Notes: generated from the letters alone by a model not told the origin. A stretch of DNA of 35,612 nt from CAYXUW01 sp964468375 (GCA_964468375.1 CAYXUW010000003.1:1-35612); one strand, 5' to 3'; shown: positions 14,536-23,398, counted from the first letter of the stretch. Made by a program: numbers and translations.

Positions 14536-15738
14536 ATGACAAATAATACTATCACGGGGCCGAAGGGATTTTTGGCGGCGGGAGTGAAATGCGGGATAAA
14601 AAAATCAGGCGGCGAGGATTTGGGACTGATTGTCTGTCCGACCGGCGCAAAGGCGGCGGCTGTTTTTACGACTAACAAAATCACCTCGGCGGCGGTTGAG
14701 ATATGCAAACAGCACGCTAAAAGCGCAGTTACCTATGCAGTAGTTGCGAATTCAGCCAATGCCAATACGTGCACGGGAAAGCTCGGGATTAAAAATGCGA
14801 TAAAGATGTGCGTTGAGGCGGCTAAACATATCGAAACCGACCCGCATAATATGCTTGTCGCTTCTACAGGGATTATCGGCAGACAGCTGGCAATCGACAA
14901 AATAGCAAAAGGTATAGCCAAGGCCGCTGATAAGCTGTCGGCTTCTGCCAAGGCCGGGCTGGATTTCGCAAAGGCGATAATGACGACTGATACCAAACCC
15001 AAACAGGCAACTCGGCGGCTTGAAATATCCGGCAAGAAGGTGAAGATAGCAGGAACGGTCAAGGGGGCGGGAATGATTGCGCCGAATATGGCGACGACGC
15101 TTTGCTTTATTACTACCGATGTAGCTATAACAAAACCGTTACTAAGCAGGGTGTTAAAAGGCGCTATCGGCAATTCATTGAATAAACTGACCGTCGATGG
15201 TCATCAAAGCACAAACGATACAGCTATTATTCTTGCATCAGGTCTTGCGGGAAATCGGCCGATTGTCAGTCAGTGCCCGCGATACAAAAAGTTCGCAAAG
15301 GCCTTGGCAGATTTGTGTGAGGATTTGGCCAAGCAGATGGCACTCGATGCGGAAGGCGCGACACGGATGTTCAAGGTCGTTGTTAAAGGCGCAGCTACAA
15401 AAGCCGATGCGGCAAAGGCGGCAAGAGCGGTGGCAGATTACGACCTTGTAAAATGCGCGATTCACGGCGGCGACCCCAACTGGGGAAGAATTATTTGCGC
15501 GGTTGGTTCATGTGGAGTTAAGCTAAATCCGAAAAAACTTTCCTGCAAGCTCGGTGAAATAACCGTTTTTAAGAACGGCAAACCCGCGAAATTTGACGTT
15601 AAAAAGGCTAAAAAGGTGATTTCGGGGGCGGAGCATACGATAACGGTGGATTTGGGGGCGGGGAAATGGAGTGATTTTTGCTACGGGTGTGACTTAGGTA
15701 GAGAGTATGTAACGATTAACGCGGATTATCATACGTAA
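14536..15738 (+). CDS. argJ: Glutamate N-acetyltransferase/amino-acid acetyltransferase ArgJ
   Basis: ArgJ transfers acetyl from N-acetylornithine to glutamate, recycling the acetyl group. The 400-residue protein is an autoprocessing Ntn-type enzyme. The cleavage and nucleophile region reads NKLTVDGHQSTNDTAI (family pattern ATVDGDxSTND), with Thr as the nucleophile. The C-terminal GGDPNWGRIICAVG is diagnostic. ATG 14536 follows GGAG by seven bases and is preferred over an upstream in-frame codon that overlaps argC. Whether it is bifunctional, also using acetyl-CoA, cannot be read from sequence. Confidence 0.96.
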   Translation: MTNNTITGPKGFLAAGVKCGIKKSGGEDLGLIVCPTGAKAAAVFTTNKITSAAVEICKQHAKSAVTYAVVANSANANTCTGKLGIKNAIKMCVEAAKHIETDPHNMLVASTGIIGRQLAIDKIAKGIAKAADKLSASAKAGLDFAKAIMTTDTKPKQATRRLEISGKKVKIAGTVKGAGMIAPNMATTLCFITTDVAITKPLLSRVLKGAIGNSLNKLTVDGHQSTNDTAIILASGLAGNRPIVSQCPRYKKFAKALADLCEDLAKQMALDAEGATRMFKVVVKGAATKADAAKAARAVADYDLVKCAIHGGDPNWGRIICAVGSCGVKLNPKKLSCKLGEITVFKNGKPAKFDVKKAKKVISGAEHTITVDLGAGKWSDFCYGCDLGREYVTINADYHT

Positions 15739-15777
15739 GCGGGGGATGATTTCTGCAGGTTTTATGACAGAAAACGT

Positions 15778-15805
15778 TTGAAAAACGGATGAATTCTGTT
15801 AGAAT
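15778..15805 (+). promoter_or_regulatory. Sigma-70-like promoter for hppA
   Basis: TTGAAA (15778-15783), a 16-base spacer and TAGAAT (15800-15805), about 65 bp before the hppA start. The -10 overlaps an inverted repeat, AATTCT-GTT-AGAATT (15792-15806), which could be an operator or part of a weak argJ terminator. Confidence 0.6.
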
Positions 15806-15869
15806 TTTCTGTTTTTACGTTCAAAAAAATATTGAAAAGTAAGAATTTGTTCAAAAAGGAGTATGAGAA

Positions 15870-18311
15870 GTGAAGAAATTTAGAAATTCCGTTGCATTTT
15901 TGTTTTCTATGTTTGTTATCACGTCCACAGCTTTGGCGGGGCAGTCCGGCGAGATGTCCACAGCGGGGACAGCAGATATTGCTGAGGCCGCAGTAGGTGC
16001 GATACCGTGGCTTTGGTGGGTGGCCCCGATAGGCTCTGTGCTGGGTCTGATTGTCGCGTATTACTTCTATAAGACGATGACGGCCTCGGAAAAGGGCAAC
16101 GAGAAAATGGAGGCAATTGCCTCTTATGTTCGCGAGGGCGCCTATGCATATCTATTCAGGCAGTATAAGGTGGTCGCGTTTGTGTTTTTGATTCTTTTTT
16201 TGATATTCGTATGGATGGCGTATAAGGGAATCCAGAACCCCTTCGTGCCTGTGGCCTTTATTACGGCAGGTTTTTTCAGCGCATTGTCGGGCTTTTTCGG
16301 GATGAAGAGCGCGACGATGGCGTCGAGCAGGACGGCGCAGGGCGCGCTTCGCAGCTTAAACAGGGCACTGCAGGTTGCGTTTAGAAGCGGTGCAGTGATG
16401 GGTCTTGTGGTTGTCAGTCTCGGACTGCTTAATATCGCATTCTGGTACTGGCTACTTGACCGGGTGGTTTATACGCCTGAGCATATGCAGAACGGGCTGG
16501 TCTTTTGGGGACTGACCCTCGTAAGGGCGGGTATGGACCCGTCGCATAAGCTGGCGGAAATTACGACGACGATGATTACGTTCGGTATGGGCGCATCGAC
16601 GCAGGCATTATTCGCCCGTGTCGGCGGCGGGATTTATACCAAGGCGGCAGACGTCGGAGCAGACCTTGTTGGCAAGGTCGAAGCTGGAATTCCCGAAGAC
16701 GACCCGCGGAATCCTGCTACAATCGCAGATAACGTCGGCGACAATGTCGGTGATGTGGCCGGCATGGGGGCGGACTTATTCGAAAGCTACGTGAATTCGA
16801 TTCTGGCGGCAGCGGCACTTGGAGCGGCCTTATCGGCGAATATACTCGCAGCAAAAGGAATAGACCCCCTCAGGGCGGTGCTTGCTCCATCAGTGGTGGC
16901 GGGAATCGGCACGCTTCTTTCCATATTCGGAATTTTAATCGTGAGATGTAAAGAAGACGCATCTCAGAAAAATCTTCTGCATGCACTGCTGACGGGGACG
17001 CTGTCAAGCTCAATCCTTGTGGTTATTGCGATGGCGGTCCTTGCGTGGGCCAACTGGATAACATGGGGCATATTCGGCTCGGTTGTGGTCGGTTTGTTTG
17101 CCGGTGTGCTGATAGGGCAGTTCACGGAGTATTATACCTCCGATGAATACAGGCCCACCCGCGAGATTGCCGAAGAAGCCAAGCTGGGGACGGGAACGGT
17201 TCTCATTACCGGTTTTGCAAACGGGATGATGTCGTCGGGATTACCGGTTTTGACGATAGCTGCTTCTATTATAGCAGCATTCGGCTTTGCGGGCGGTTTT
17301 ACAGATATGTCTTTAGGATTATACGGCATAGGTTTTGCGGCGGTGGGTATGTTGTCGACTTTGGGCGTCACGCTGTCGACCGATACCTACGGCCCAATTG
17401 CGGATAATGCAGGCGGCAACGCAGAGATGAGCGAGCTCGGGCCTGAAGTTCGCAAAAAGACAGACGCTCTCGATGCACTTGGTAACACAACGGCGGCGAC
17501 GGGCAAAGGTTTTGCAATCGGCTCGGCGGCCCTGACTGCTATGGCGCTTATTGCAGCCAATATCGAAGAGATAAAAATGTGGATTGGCCGACTTGCCTCG
17601 GAAGCACCTGATGGTGTTTACAGGGTAGGCGAGGTTCTTTTTTCGGCACCGCAGAAACAGGTCGAAGGCGCAATAAATATTACGACGGCCCATATTACTG
17701 ATTTGCTTATGGCTTACGACCTTACTGTTATGAATCCGCGGCTGCTGGCGGGGCTGTTCCTCGGTGCGATGATGGCATTTTTGTTCTGCGCGATGACGAT
17801 GAAGGCGGTCGGCAGGAACGCCGGCAGAATCGTCGAGGAAGTCCGCAGGCAGTTCAAGGAGATTCCGGGCATTATGGAAGGCAAAGCCAAGCCCGATTAC
17901 GCAAGCTGTGTCTCGATAGTCACGGCAGGGGCACAAAAGGAGATGGTGCTGCCGTCTCTGCTGGCTATTATCGTACCTGTGGCCGTAGGAGTCGTTCTCG
18001 GCGTGCCGGGTTTACTTGGGCTTTTGGCAGGTGCGCTGTCTTGCGGTTTTGTTACCGCTGTTACGCTGAATAATGCCGGCGGCGCATGGGACAACGCCAA
18101 AAAATATATCGAGAAGGGCAATCTCGGCGGCAAGGGCTCCGGCGCACATAAAGCCGCTGTGGTCGGCGATACTGTCGGCGACCCGTTTAAGGACACATCG
18201 GGGCCGAGTTTGAATATTCTAATTAAGCTTATGAGTATGGTCAGCTTGGTCTTTACGGGCGTAATTTTAAAGTTTGCACCTATTGTAGGGCATTGGCTGA
18301 ACCTGCGTTAA
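15870..18311 (+). CDS. hppA: Membrane-bound ion-translocating pyrophosphatase (K+-dependent type)
   Basis: An 813-residue, many-spanning inner-membrane enzyme that couples pyrophosphate hydrolysis to H+ or Na+ export. A GTG start with AAGGAG upstream gives a signal-like N-terminus (KKFRNSVAFLFSMFVITS to ALA). The substrate-binding loop has EAGIPEDDPRNPATIADN and VGDNVGDVAGMGADLFE, with later DTYGPIADNAGGNAEM and GDTVGDPFKDTSGPSLN. The motif GNTTAATGKG has Ala where K+-independent enzymes carry Lys, so it should be K+-dependent. I did not resolve whether it pumps Na+ or H+. A promoter precedes it and a terminator follows. Confidence 0.97.
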   Translation: MKKFRNSVAFLFSMFVITSTALAGQSGEMSTAGTADIAEAAVGAIPWLWWVAPIGSVLGLIVAYYFYKTMTASEKGNEKMEAIASYVREGAYAYLFRQYKVVAFVFLILFLIFVWMAYKGIQNPFVPVAFITAGFFSALSGFFGMKSATMASSRTAQGALRSLNRALQVAFRSGAVMGLVVVSLGLLNIAFWYWLLDRVVYTPEHMQNGLVFWGLTLVRAGMDPSHKLAEITTTMITFGMGASTQALFARVGGGIYTKAADVGADLVGKVEAGIPEDDPRNPATIADNVGDNVGDVAGMGADLFESYVNSILAAAALGAALSANILAAKGIDPLRAVLAPSVVAGIGTLLSIFGILIVRCKEDASQKNLLHALLTGTLSSSILVVIAMAVLAWANWITWGIFGSVVVGLFAGVLIGQFTEYYTSDEYRPTREIAEEAKLGTGTVLITGFANGMMSSGLPVLTIAASIIAAFGFAGGFTDMSLGLYGIGFAAVGMLSTLGVTLSTDTYGPIADNAGGNAEMSELGPEVRKKTDALDALGNTTAATGKGFAIGSAALTAMALIAANIEEIKMWIGRLASEAPDGVYRVGEVLFSAPQKQVEGAINITTAHITDLLMAYDLTVMNPRLLAGLFLGAMMAFLFCAMTMKAVGRNAGRIVEEVRRQFKEIPGIMEGKAKPDYASCVSIVTAGAQKEMVLPSLLAIIVPVAVGVVLGVPGLLGLLAGALSCGFVTAVTLNNAGGAWDNAKKYIEKGNLGGKGSGAHKAAVVGDTVGDPFKDTSGPSLNILIKLMSMVSLVFTGVILKFAPIVGHWLNLR

Positions 18312-18352
18312 TCGCCGCAGGTTGACTAACGGTTGGCTGTCGTGTAATCTAT

Positions 18353-18384
18353 CGGGGTGGCCTGTTCGGGCCATCCCGTTTTTT
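18353..18384 (+). terminator. Rho-independent terminator after hppA
   Basis: CGGGGTGGCC (18353-18362) pairs with GGCCATCCCG (18369-18378), with one G-U pair, around TGTTCG. A six-T run follows at 18379-18384. Confidence 0.9.
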
Positions 18385-18403
18385 ATTGAATAGAGGATAT
18401 AGG

Positions 18404-18775
18404 TTGGCAAAGAGGCGAAAAACAACGGCCCGCAGCTTTGCTCTGGCGGCGGCCAGAGCGGCGGACGAACGGCGCTGCAAGGATATAGTGGTACTGGATT
18501 TGAAAGGGAAATCGCCCGCTACCGATTATTTCGTGATTGCGACGGGCACGAGCGACAGGCAGAGGCGGGCGGTGGCGGATGAAATCTGTGAGGCGGCGAG
18601 GGAGATGGACTGGCAGCGTTTCGGCTCAGCGGGCTACGAGCAGGGGCGGTGGATACTGCTGGATTTTGTCGATGTGGTGATACATATCTTTGACCGTGAA
18701 TACCGGGAATACTACGATTTGGAACTTCTCTGGGGCGATGCTCACCGGCTGAAATGGGAAGGGGCCGCCAAGTAA
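18404..18775 (+). CDS. rsfS: Ribosomal silencing factor RsfS
   Basis: RsfS (Iojap/DUF143) binds L14 on the 50S subunit and blocks subunit joining under starvation. The 123-residue form starting at TTG 18404 (MAKRRKTTARSF) is preferred, since AGAGGA lies six bases upstream; an earlier in-frame TTG at 18386 abuts the hppA terminator. The core contains KCKDI-like DERRCKDIVVLDLKGKS, TDYFVIATGTSDRQ and the diagnostic WILLDFVDVVIHIFDREYREYYDLELLWGDA pattern. Its stop overlaps the argS ATG (TAATG), so the two are coupled. RsfS is often next to nadD; here nadD is about 10 kb away. Confidence 0.94.
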   Translation: MAKRRKTTARSFALAAARAADERRCKDIVVLDLKGKSPATDYFVIATGTSDRQRRAVADEICEAAREMDWQRFGSAGYEQGRWILLDFVDVVIHIFDREYREYYDLELLWGDAHRLKWEGAAK

Positions 18776-20568
18776 TGAAACCGGTTATTACAGTGCTGGA
18801 GGAGAAGATTAGTGCAGTTATGGCCGCTGTGAGCGGCCAGAGCGGCTGTTCAGCGATGGTTCGGCCAGCAACGGACGCTAAGTTCGGCGATTATCAGGTC
18901 AACGGCGTAATGCCGTTAGCAAAGCAGATAAAAACTGACCCGCGCAAACTGGCCGAGCAGGTCGTCGCGAAGCTCGATATAAGCGATATATGCGAGAAGC
19001 CGGAGATAGCGGGGCCAGGTTTTATAAACCTGCGACTGAGGGCGGGGTATGTTGCTGAAGCCGTTCTGGAGGCGAATAGAGATGCTGAGCGGCTCGGTGT
19101 AGAGAAGACGAGCAAGCCAGAGACGGTTGTAGTTGATTTTTCGGGGCCGAATATCGCCAAGCAAATGCACGTAGGGCACCTGCGGAGCACAATCATCGGC
19201 GATTGTATCTGCCGAATGTTAGAATTAGAGGGGCACAAGGTCATCCGCCAAAATCACATCGGCGACTGGGGAACACATTTTGGTATGCTTGTTCAGCACC
19301 TTCATGAGCAAGCATTCTTCAAGCAACAGGATGAGAATCTAAAGAATATATCTGAATCTGTTGAGCGTTTTGACATTAGTGACTCGGAACAATTTTATAT
19401 AGAAGCAAAGGAAGAATTTGACCTTGATGAAGAATTTCGACGGCAGGCTCGTCAACGAGTCGTTGAGTTGCATGAGCAGTCAAACAAACATACGGTTCAT
19501 TTATGGGAGCATATTGTACAAGAGTCAAGGAAACATTATCAGCCAATATACAACTATCTCAGCGTGTTATTAAATGAGTCCCATGAGAGGGGTGAGAGTT
19601 TTTATAAGGGTATGTTGCCGGGAATTGTTGAGGAATTACTAGAACGCAAGATTGCCGAAAAGTCGGAAGGGGCGGTTTGTGTGTTTCCGGAGGGGTTTAA
19701 GAATAAGGAGGGTGAGCCGCTGCCGTTTATTATCCGGAAAAGTGACGGTGCGTATTTGTATGCGACGACGGACTTAGCGGCGATTCGATACAGGGTGAAA
19801 GAATTAAAGGCGGACAGGATAATCTACGTCACCGATGCGAGGCAGAAGCTGCATTTCGAGATGCTGTTCGAGGTGGCGAAGATGGCGGGATGGGCTGAAG
19901 ATGTTGAATTGGTGCATGTTACATTCGGCAGTGTATTGGGAGAGAACGGCAAGCCGCTGAAAACAAGAGAGGGCGAGAATGTAAAATTGAAAGAGCTTTT
20001 GGATGAGGCGGTCGAGCGGGCGAAGAAAGTCGTAGAAGAGAAGAATCCGGAGCTTCCGGCAGGCAAGAAGGCGGAGATAGCGAAGGCGGTCGGGATTGGT
20101 GCTGTGAAGTACGCGGATTATTCCAATAATCGCGAGAGCGATTATATATTCAGCTTCGATAAGATGCTGGCGATGGACGGGAATACTGCTCCGTATATGC
20201 AATATGCATACGCACGGGTTAAATCTATTGTTAGGAGAGCTCCTGAAAAGGGTGTAGATGTTGAAAGTGAACGAGCAAAACTGGACAAGTTGGTTTTGAA
20301 TGAACCGGCTGAGCTGGATTTGGCGAAGCAGCTTATTCGTTACGGTGAGGCGATAGAGGCAGCAGCGGCAGATTACAGGCCTAATTATTTGACGAGTTAT
20401 TTATACGAGCTTGCGCAGAAGTTCAGCGTGTTTTACACGAATTGTCCGGTTCTGGACGCGGGGCAGGACAAGAGGCCGACAAGGTTACTGCTTTGCGATT
20501 TGACGGCAGAGACCATCGGGCACGGTTTGAAGGAGTTGTTAGGTATAGAAGTTGTAGAGCAGATGTAA
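18775..20568 (+). CDS. argS: Arginyl-tRNA synthetase
   Basis: A class I synthetase that charges tRNA-Arg. The 597 residues include the N-terminal Add-1 domain, a HIGH-type motif within PNIAKQMHVGHLRSTIIGD, and FGSVLGENGKPLKTREGENV in place of a KMSKS loop. The C-terminal anticodon-binding domain has YAYARVKSIVRR and ends FSVFYTNCPV...LGIEVVEQM. A roughly 300-bp segment (about 19310-19610) is visibly more AT-rich but stays in frame within the catalytic domain. ATG 18775 overlaps the rsfS stop. Confidence 0.97.
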   Translation: MKPVITVLEEKISAVMAAVSGQSGCSAMVRPATDAKFGDYQVNGVMPLAKQIKTDPRKLAEQVVAKLDISDICEKPEIAGPGFINLRLRAGYVAEAVLEANRDAERLGVEKTSKPETVVVDFSGPNIAKQMHVGHLRSTIIGDCICRMLELEGHKVIRQNHIGDWGTHFGMLVQHLHEQAFFKQQDENLKNISESVERFDISDSEQFYIEAKEEFDLDEEFRRQARQRVVELHEQSNKHTVHLWEHIVQESRKHYQPIYNYLSVLLNESHERGESFYKGMLPGIVEELLERKIAEKSEGAVCVFPEGFKNKEGEPLPFIIRKSDGAYLYATTDLAAIRYRVKELKADRIIYVTDARQKLHFEMLFEVAKMAGWAEDVELVHVTFGSVLGENGKPLKTREGENVKLKELLDEAVERAKKVVEEKNPELPAGKKAEIAKAVGIGAVKYADYSNNRESDYIFSFDKMLAMDGNTAPYMQYAYARVKSIVRRAPEKGVDVESERAKLDKLVLNEPAELDLAKQLIRYGEAIEAAAADYRPNYLTSYLYELAQKFSVFYTNCPVLDAGQDKRPTRLLLCDLTAETIGHGLKELLGIEVVEQM

Positions 20569-20579
20569 GGGGTGAGATA

Positions 20580-20990
20580 ATGGAAATAGTCGAGAAAGAT
20601 TTACACGTGAGCAGCAGGAGCCGTAACCAGATGATTGATATTACCGGCCAGGTTGGGGCGGCGGTCAGCAAATCCGGCATTAAGAACGGCGATGTGATAG
20701 TTTACTGTCCTCATACAACGGCGGGGATTACTATAAATGAAAACGCAGACCCATCTGTTATGCACGATGTACTTTTGACACTCGAAGAATTGATACCTCA
20801 TCGCCGAGCGGGGTATCGGCATTCAGAGGGCAATTCCGACTCGCACAGCAAGAGCAGTCTTGTGGGGTGCAGCGAGCAGGTTTTGATTAAGGAAGGCCAG
20901 CTCAATCTGGGGACGTGGCAGGGGATATTCTTCTGTGAATTCGACGGGCCGAGAAGCAGAAGGGTATTTGTTCAAATCCGCGGGGAGTGA
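20580..20990 (+). CDS. yjbQ: YjbQ family protein (secondary thiamine-phosphate synthase type)
   Basis: A 136-residue UPF0047/YjbQ protein. Conserved features are GIKNGDVIVYCPHTTAGI with the invariant His-Thr-Thr, NENADPSVMHD, the YRHSEGNSDSHSKSSLVG segment with metal-binding histidines, and GTWQGIFFCEFDGPR. Family members can condense thiamine precursors weakly, but the physiological role is unsettled. ATG 20580 follows AAGGGG and sits 11 bp after argS. The upstream open frame inside argS is an overlap artefact. It need not be functionally linked to thiL at the other end of the window. Confidence 0.93.
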   Translation: MEIVEKDLHVSSRSRNQMIDITGQVGAAVSKSGIKNGDVIVYCPHTTAGITINENADPSVMHDVLLTLEELIPHRRAGYRHSEGNSDSHSKSSLVGCSEQVLIKEGQLNLGTWQGIFFCEFDGPRSRRVFVQIRGE

Positions 20991-21051
20991 AAGTAGGTAA
21001 TTTTTTGTTTTTTCAAATTACAGATTGCGGTGAGTATGCGCGCTTAAAAAA

Positions 21052-21134
21052 GGCGAGGTGGTGGTGCCGGCTGGGGGGGAAACCGGGTAACCACACTGCC
21101 TCGCCGAGGTTCGTAAGCTCCCGGGGAGCTTTAT
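21052..21134 (+). ncRNA. Candidate structured RNA with terminator-like 3' hairpin
   Basis: A long hairpin is visible: GGCGAGG (21052-21058) with CCTCGCC (21099-21105), then GTGGT (21061-21065) with ACCAC (21090-21094), then CCGG (21067-21070) with CCGG (21083-21086), closing a loop that contains seven G in a row. Ten bases later AAGCTCC (21115-21121) pairs with GGAGCTT (21125-21131), followed by TTATTTC. I compared it with SRP RNA, 6S, TPP, cobalamin, glycine, fluoride and ZTP motifs from memory; none fits. It may be an independent small RNA or a leader of the Topo VI A gene about 300 bp downstream. Confidence 0.45.
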
Positions 21135-21272
21135 TTCATTAATAGGTAGAAAACGCTAACTTTTCCGGAAGGATACGTCAAATAAAAAAATGAAAAAACA
21201 AATTTTCAGGAGAAATTACCGTCCCAACCTACACTCTCTTAACCTATTCAATATACAAGGAAAGGGGGAAAA
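21135..21272. other. AT-rich spacer in the Topo VI A leader
   Basis: Between the candidate RNA and the 29-codon ORF lies AT-rich DNA with no clear promoter. It forms part of a 441-bp stretch (20991-21431) without a conventional gene. Confidence 0.4.
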
Positions 21273-21362
21273 ATGCAAGGCAAAATTCGCTTTTTTTCGA
21301 CTTTTTTTGGGGTTGGCTCAGCGGCTTATTCTGCGTGGAAATCGTCGTATGAAATGACTTGA
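21273..21362 (+). CDS. Possible 29-residue leader peptide
   Basis: ATG 21273 follows a strong purine ribosome site (AAGGAAAGGGGG, ending four bases before the start). The peptide is MQGKIRFFSTFFGVGSAAYS, then AWKSSYEMT. It has a basic start and an aromatic-rich hydrophobic middle, which could insert in a membrane. It stops 69 bp before the Topo VI A gene. It may be a small protein or a regulatory uORF; the ribosome site is the main support. Confidence 0.4.
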   Translation: MQGKIRFFSTFFGVGSAAYSAWKSSYEMT

Positions 21363-21431
21363 ATACTTGCGCTTATTGATGTAGGTTATAGCCGAAAGAG
21401 CTAAAAATACCAGTTTTTTCGGAGTTTTTCG

Positions 21432-22526
21432 ATGACAAAGTCAAGCAATGTGCCGGTAGCTAAAAAGATAACCCAAACCGCCGGGGACATTCATTCCAAG
21501 ATATTAAAGAGCAAGAGCCCGACGATGACGATTCCGATTCGTTCTCTGGTGAACATCAAATATCAGCCGAATGTCGGTTATTTCGAAATGCTGGGAAAGA
21601 AAAAGCAGCGAACACTGACTGTAAGAACAGTGAAGACTTTCGCGCAGGCGCTTAAGATGATGTCGCTTTCCAAGGAGCTCATCGATACTAATGATATAGC
21701 GACGAAGCGAGAGGCGTATTATGTTTCCAAGAACTGGGGGAAGGCGGGTTTTTCCGAACAGGCGGAGTCGGATACGATTATGGACGATGTGGAGGCGATG
21801 TTCGCCGTCAACCGTGAGCAGCTAAGATTTATACCGGAAGAAAAAGGGGGCGAGATAGCGGGCAAGCTTATAGTTGTCGACACCGATGCCAAAGGCAAAA
21901 AAATCAAAATCGACTGCACGAGGTTCGGCTCGGGGGCGTATTCGATACCTACGGACGTGGAGAACCTTAAATTTCAGAGCCAGGCGAAGTTTGTTCTTGC
22001 CATCGAGACGGCGGGTATGTTTCAGCGGCTGGTTAAATACGATTATTGGAAGAAGGCGAAGTGTATTCTTATCAGTATGGGCGGTGTACCGACGCGGGCG
22101 TGCCGAAGATTTATAAGAAGGTTGACCGACCAGCTGAAAATCCCAGTTTATGCCTTTGTCGACGGGGACCCTTATGGTTATTTTAATATTTACAGGACAC
22201 TAAAAGTGGGTTCCGGCAGGGCGGCGCATCTGAACAAGTTTTTCTGCGTTCCCTCCGTGAAGTTTCTCGGTGTGACGCCGGAGGATATCGTAACCTATAA
22301 GCTGCCTACGCATCCTTTGAAACAGGTGGACATAAAAAGGGCCAAGGATGCGCTGCGAAACGACCCGTTCGTGAAGCAACATAAGCCCTGGCAGAAAGCA
22401 ATTAATCAGATGCTGGAAATGGGTGTTCGTGTGGAGCAGCAGGCATTTGCGAAGTACGGGCTGGATTTTGTGGTCAGTAAGTATCTTCCTTCTAAGCTGA
22501 AGAATACGTCTAAATTTCTGCCTTAA
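21432..22526 (+). CDS. DNA topoisomerase VI subunit A homologue (Spo11/TopVIA)
   Basis: A 364-residue TopVIA/Spo11-type protein, the DNA-cleaving subunit of type IIB topoisomerases. The winged-helix 5Y-CAP domain contains TKREAYYVSKNW with catalytic Tyr97. The Toprim domain has Glu192 in AIETAGMF, SMGGVPTRACRRFIRRL, and the Asp pair 244/246 in FVDGDPYGYFNIYRTLKVGS. All cleavage and metal residues are present, so it should be active. ATG 21432 follows GGAG by seven bases. The expected ATPase partner TopVIB is usually adjacent, but none is in this window: yjbQ lies before and yggS after. It may use a distant B subunit or act alone. Confidence 0.93.
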   Translation: MTKSSNVPVAKKITQTAGDIHSKILKSKSPTMTIPIRSLVNIKYQPNVGYFEMLGKKKQRTLTVRTVKTFAQALKMMSLSKELIDTNDIATKREAYYVSKNWGKAGFSEQAESDTIMDDVEAMFAVNREQLRFIPEEKGGEIAGKLIVVDTDAKGKKIKIDCTRFGSGAYSIPTDVENLKFQSQAKFVLAIETAGMFQRLVKYDYWKKAKCILISMGGVPTRACRRFIRRLTDQLKIPVYAFVDGDPYGYFNIYRTLKVGSGRAAHLNKFFCVPSVKFLGVTPEDIVTYKLPTHPLKQVDIKRAKDALRNDPFVKQHKPWQKAINQMLEMGVRVEQQAFAKYGLDFVVSKYLPSKLKNTSKFLP

Positions 22527-22611
22527 GGTTTTTAAGCTGGTAAAGATGTTCAGGGCTTGATATGTTTTTGTGTGAGGCGAGTTTTCCGGTTTTAAGCTCT
22601 TAATTTTTTCA

Positions 22612-23328
22612 ATGGCAAGAATTTCGGAAAGAATAGAACTGGTAAAAGAGAATATTAATTCCGCCTGCGGCCGTTGCGGGAGGGAGCCTGGGGAGGTAAA
22701 GCTCGTTATCGTAACCAAGTCCGCCACTATCGAGGCCGTAGAGGAAGTTATTGGTCTGGGTTTTACCGAGCTTGGTGAAAACCGGGTTCAGCAATTGAAG
22801 AGGGTATCGGCTCAGATAGATGAATTTTTGGCCGGAGGCGGCACGGATTTGCCCAAAAAAGTTAACTGGCATATGATAGGACATCTGCAGCGTAATAAGG
22901 TCCGACAAGTTTTGCCGATGGTTTCTCTGATACATTCGGTTGATACGTTGCGGCTGGCCGAGGAGATAAACGCTTCCTCACCGAAGATGAATTTGTGTCC
23001 GAGGGTGCTTCTGCAGGTTAATACCTCGAACGAGCCGCAGAAGTACGGTGTGCCGGTGGGAGCAGCAACGCATCTGGCTGAGCAGATAGAGAGTTTGCCG
23101 AATTTGAAGCTCGTTGGATTAATGACGATGGCGCCGCTGACGCACAATAAGGATGTTATTCGTTCCTGTTTTGTTCGGGCGAGGGAGCTGTTCATCGAGA
23201 TGCGGGGGGAAAAGATAGTCGGGCCGGAATTTACCGAACTGAGTATGGGTATGAGCTCTGATTACGAACTTGCGGTCGAAGAGGGTGCGACCATCCTGCG
23301 TATCGGCTCGGCGATATTCGCCGGCTAA
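22612..23328 (+). CDS. yggS: YggS family PLP-binding protein
   Basis: A 238-residue fold-III PLP protein that maintains vitamin B6 and amino acid homeostasis. The PLP lysine lies in VIVTKSATIEAV near the N-terminus. Family motifs follow: LGENRVQQL, WHMIGHLQRNKV, SVDTLRLA, LLQVNTSNEPQKYG and LSMGMSSDYELAVEEGAT...RIGSAIF. Length is normal. No clear ribosome site precedes the ATG, which lies 85 bp after the Topo VI A stop. In many bacteria it neighbours cell-division genes; none is here. Confidence 0.95.
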   Translation: MARISERIELVKENINSACGRCGREPGEVKLVIVTKSATIEAVEEVIGLGFTELGENRVQQLKRVSAQIDEFLAGGGTDLPKKVNWHMIGHLQRNKVRQVLPMVSLIHSVDTLRLAEEINASSPKMNLCPRVLLQVNTSNEPQKYGVPVGAATHLAEQIESLPNLKLVGLMTMAPLTHNKDVIRSCFVRARELFIEMRGEKIVGPEFTELSMGMSSDYELAVEEGATILRIGSAIFAG

Positions 23329-23398
23329 GGGCTGAAAAAAAGCAAAAAAACACAAAGTGCCCCCCTTAATAAGCCGACAATTAGCATACTGGTTTCTG

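Noticed and set aside
15792..15815. AATTCT-GTT-AGAATT as the argJ terminator
   Set aside because: The stem is AT-only and short, and overlaps a good hppA -10 box; an operator or coincidence is as likely.
20442..20579. N-terminal extension of YjbQ inside argS
   Set aside because: The upstream frame overlaps conserved argS coding sequence; ATG 20580 gives the family-normal length.
21052..21105. SRP (4.5S) RNA
   Set aside because: The hairpin lacks the conserved GGAA-type tetraloop and AGCAG internal loop of domain IV.
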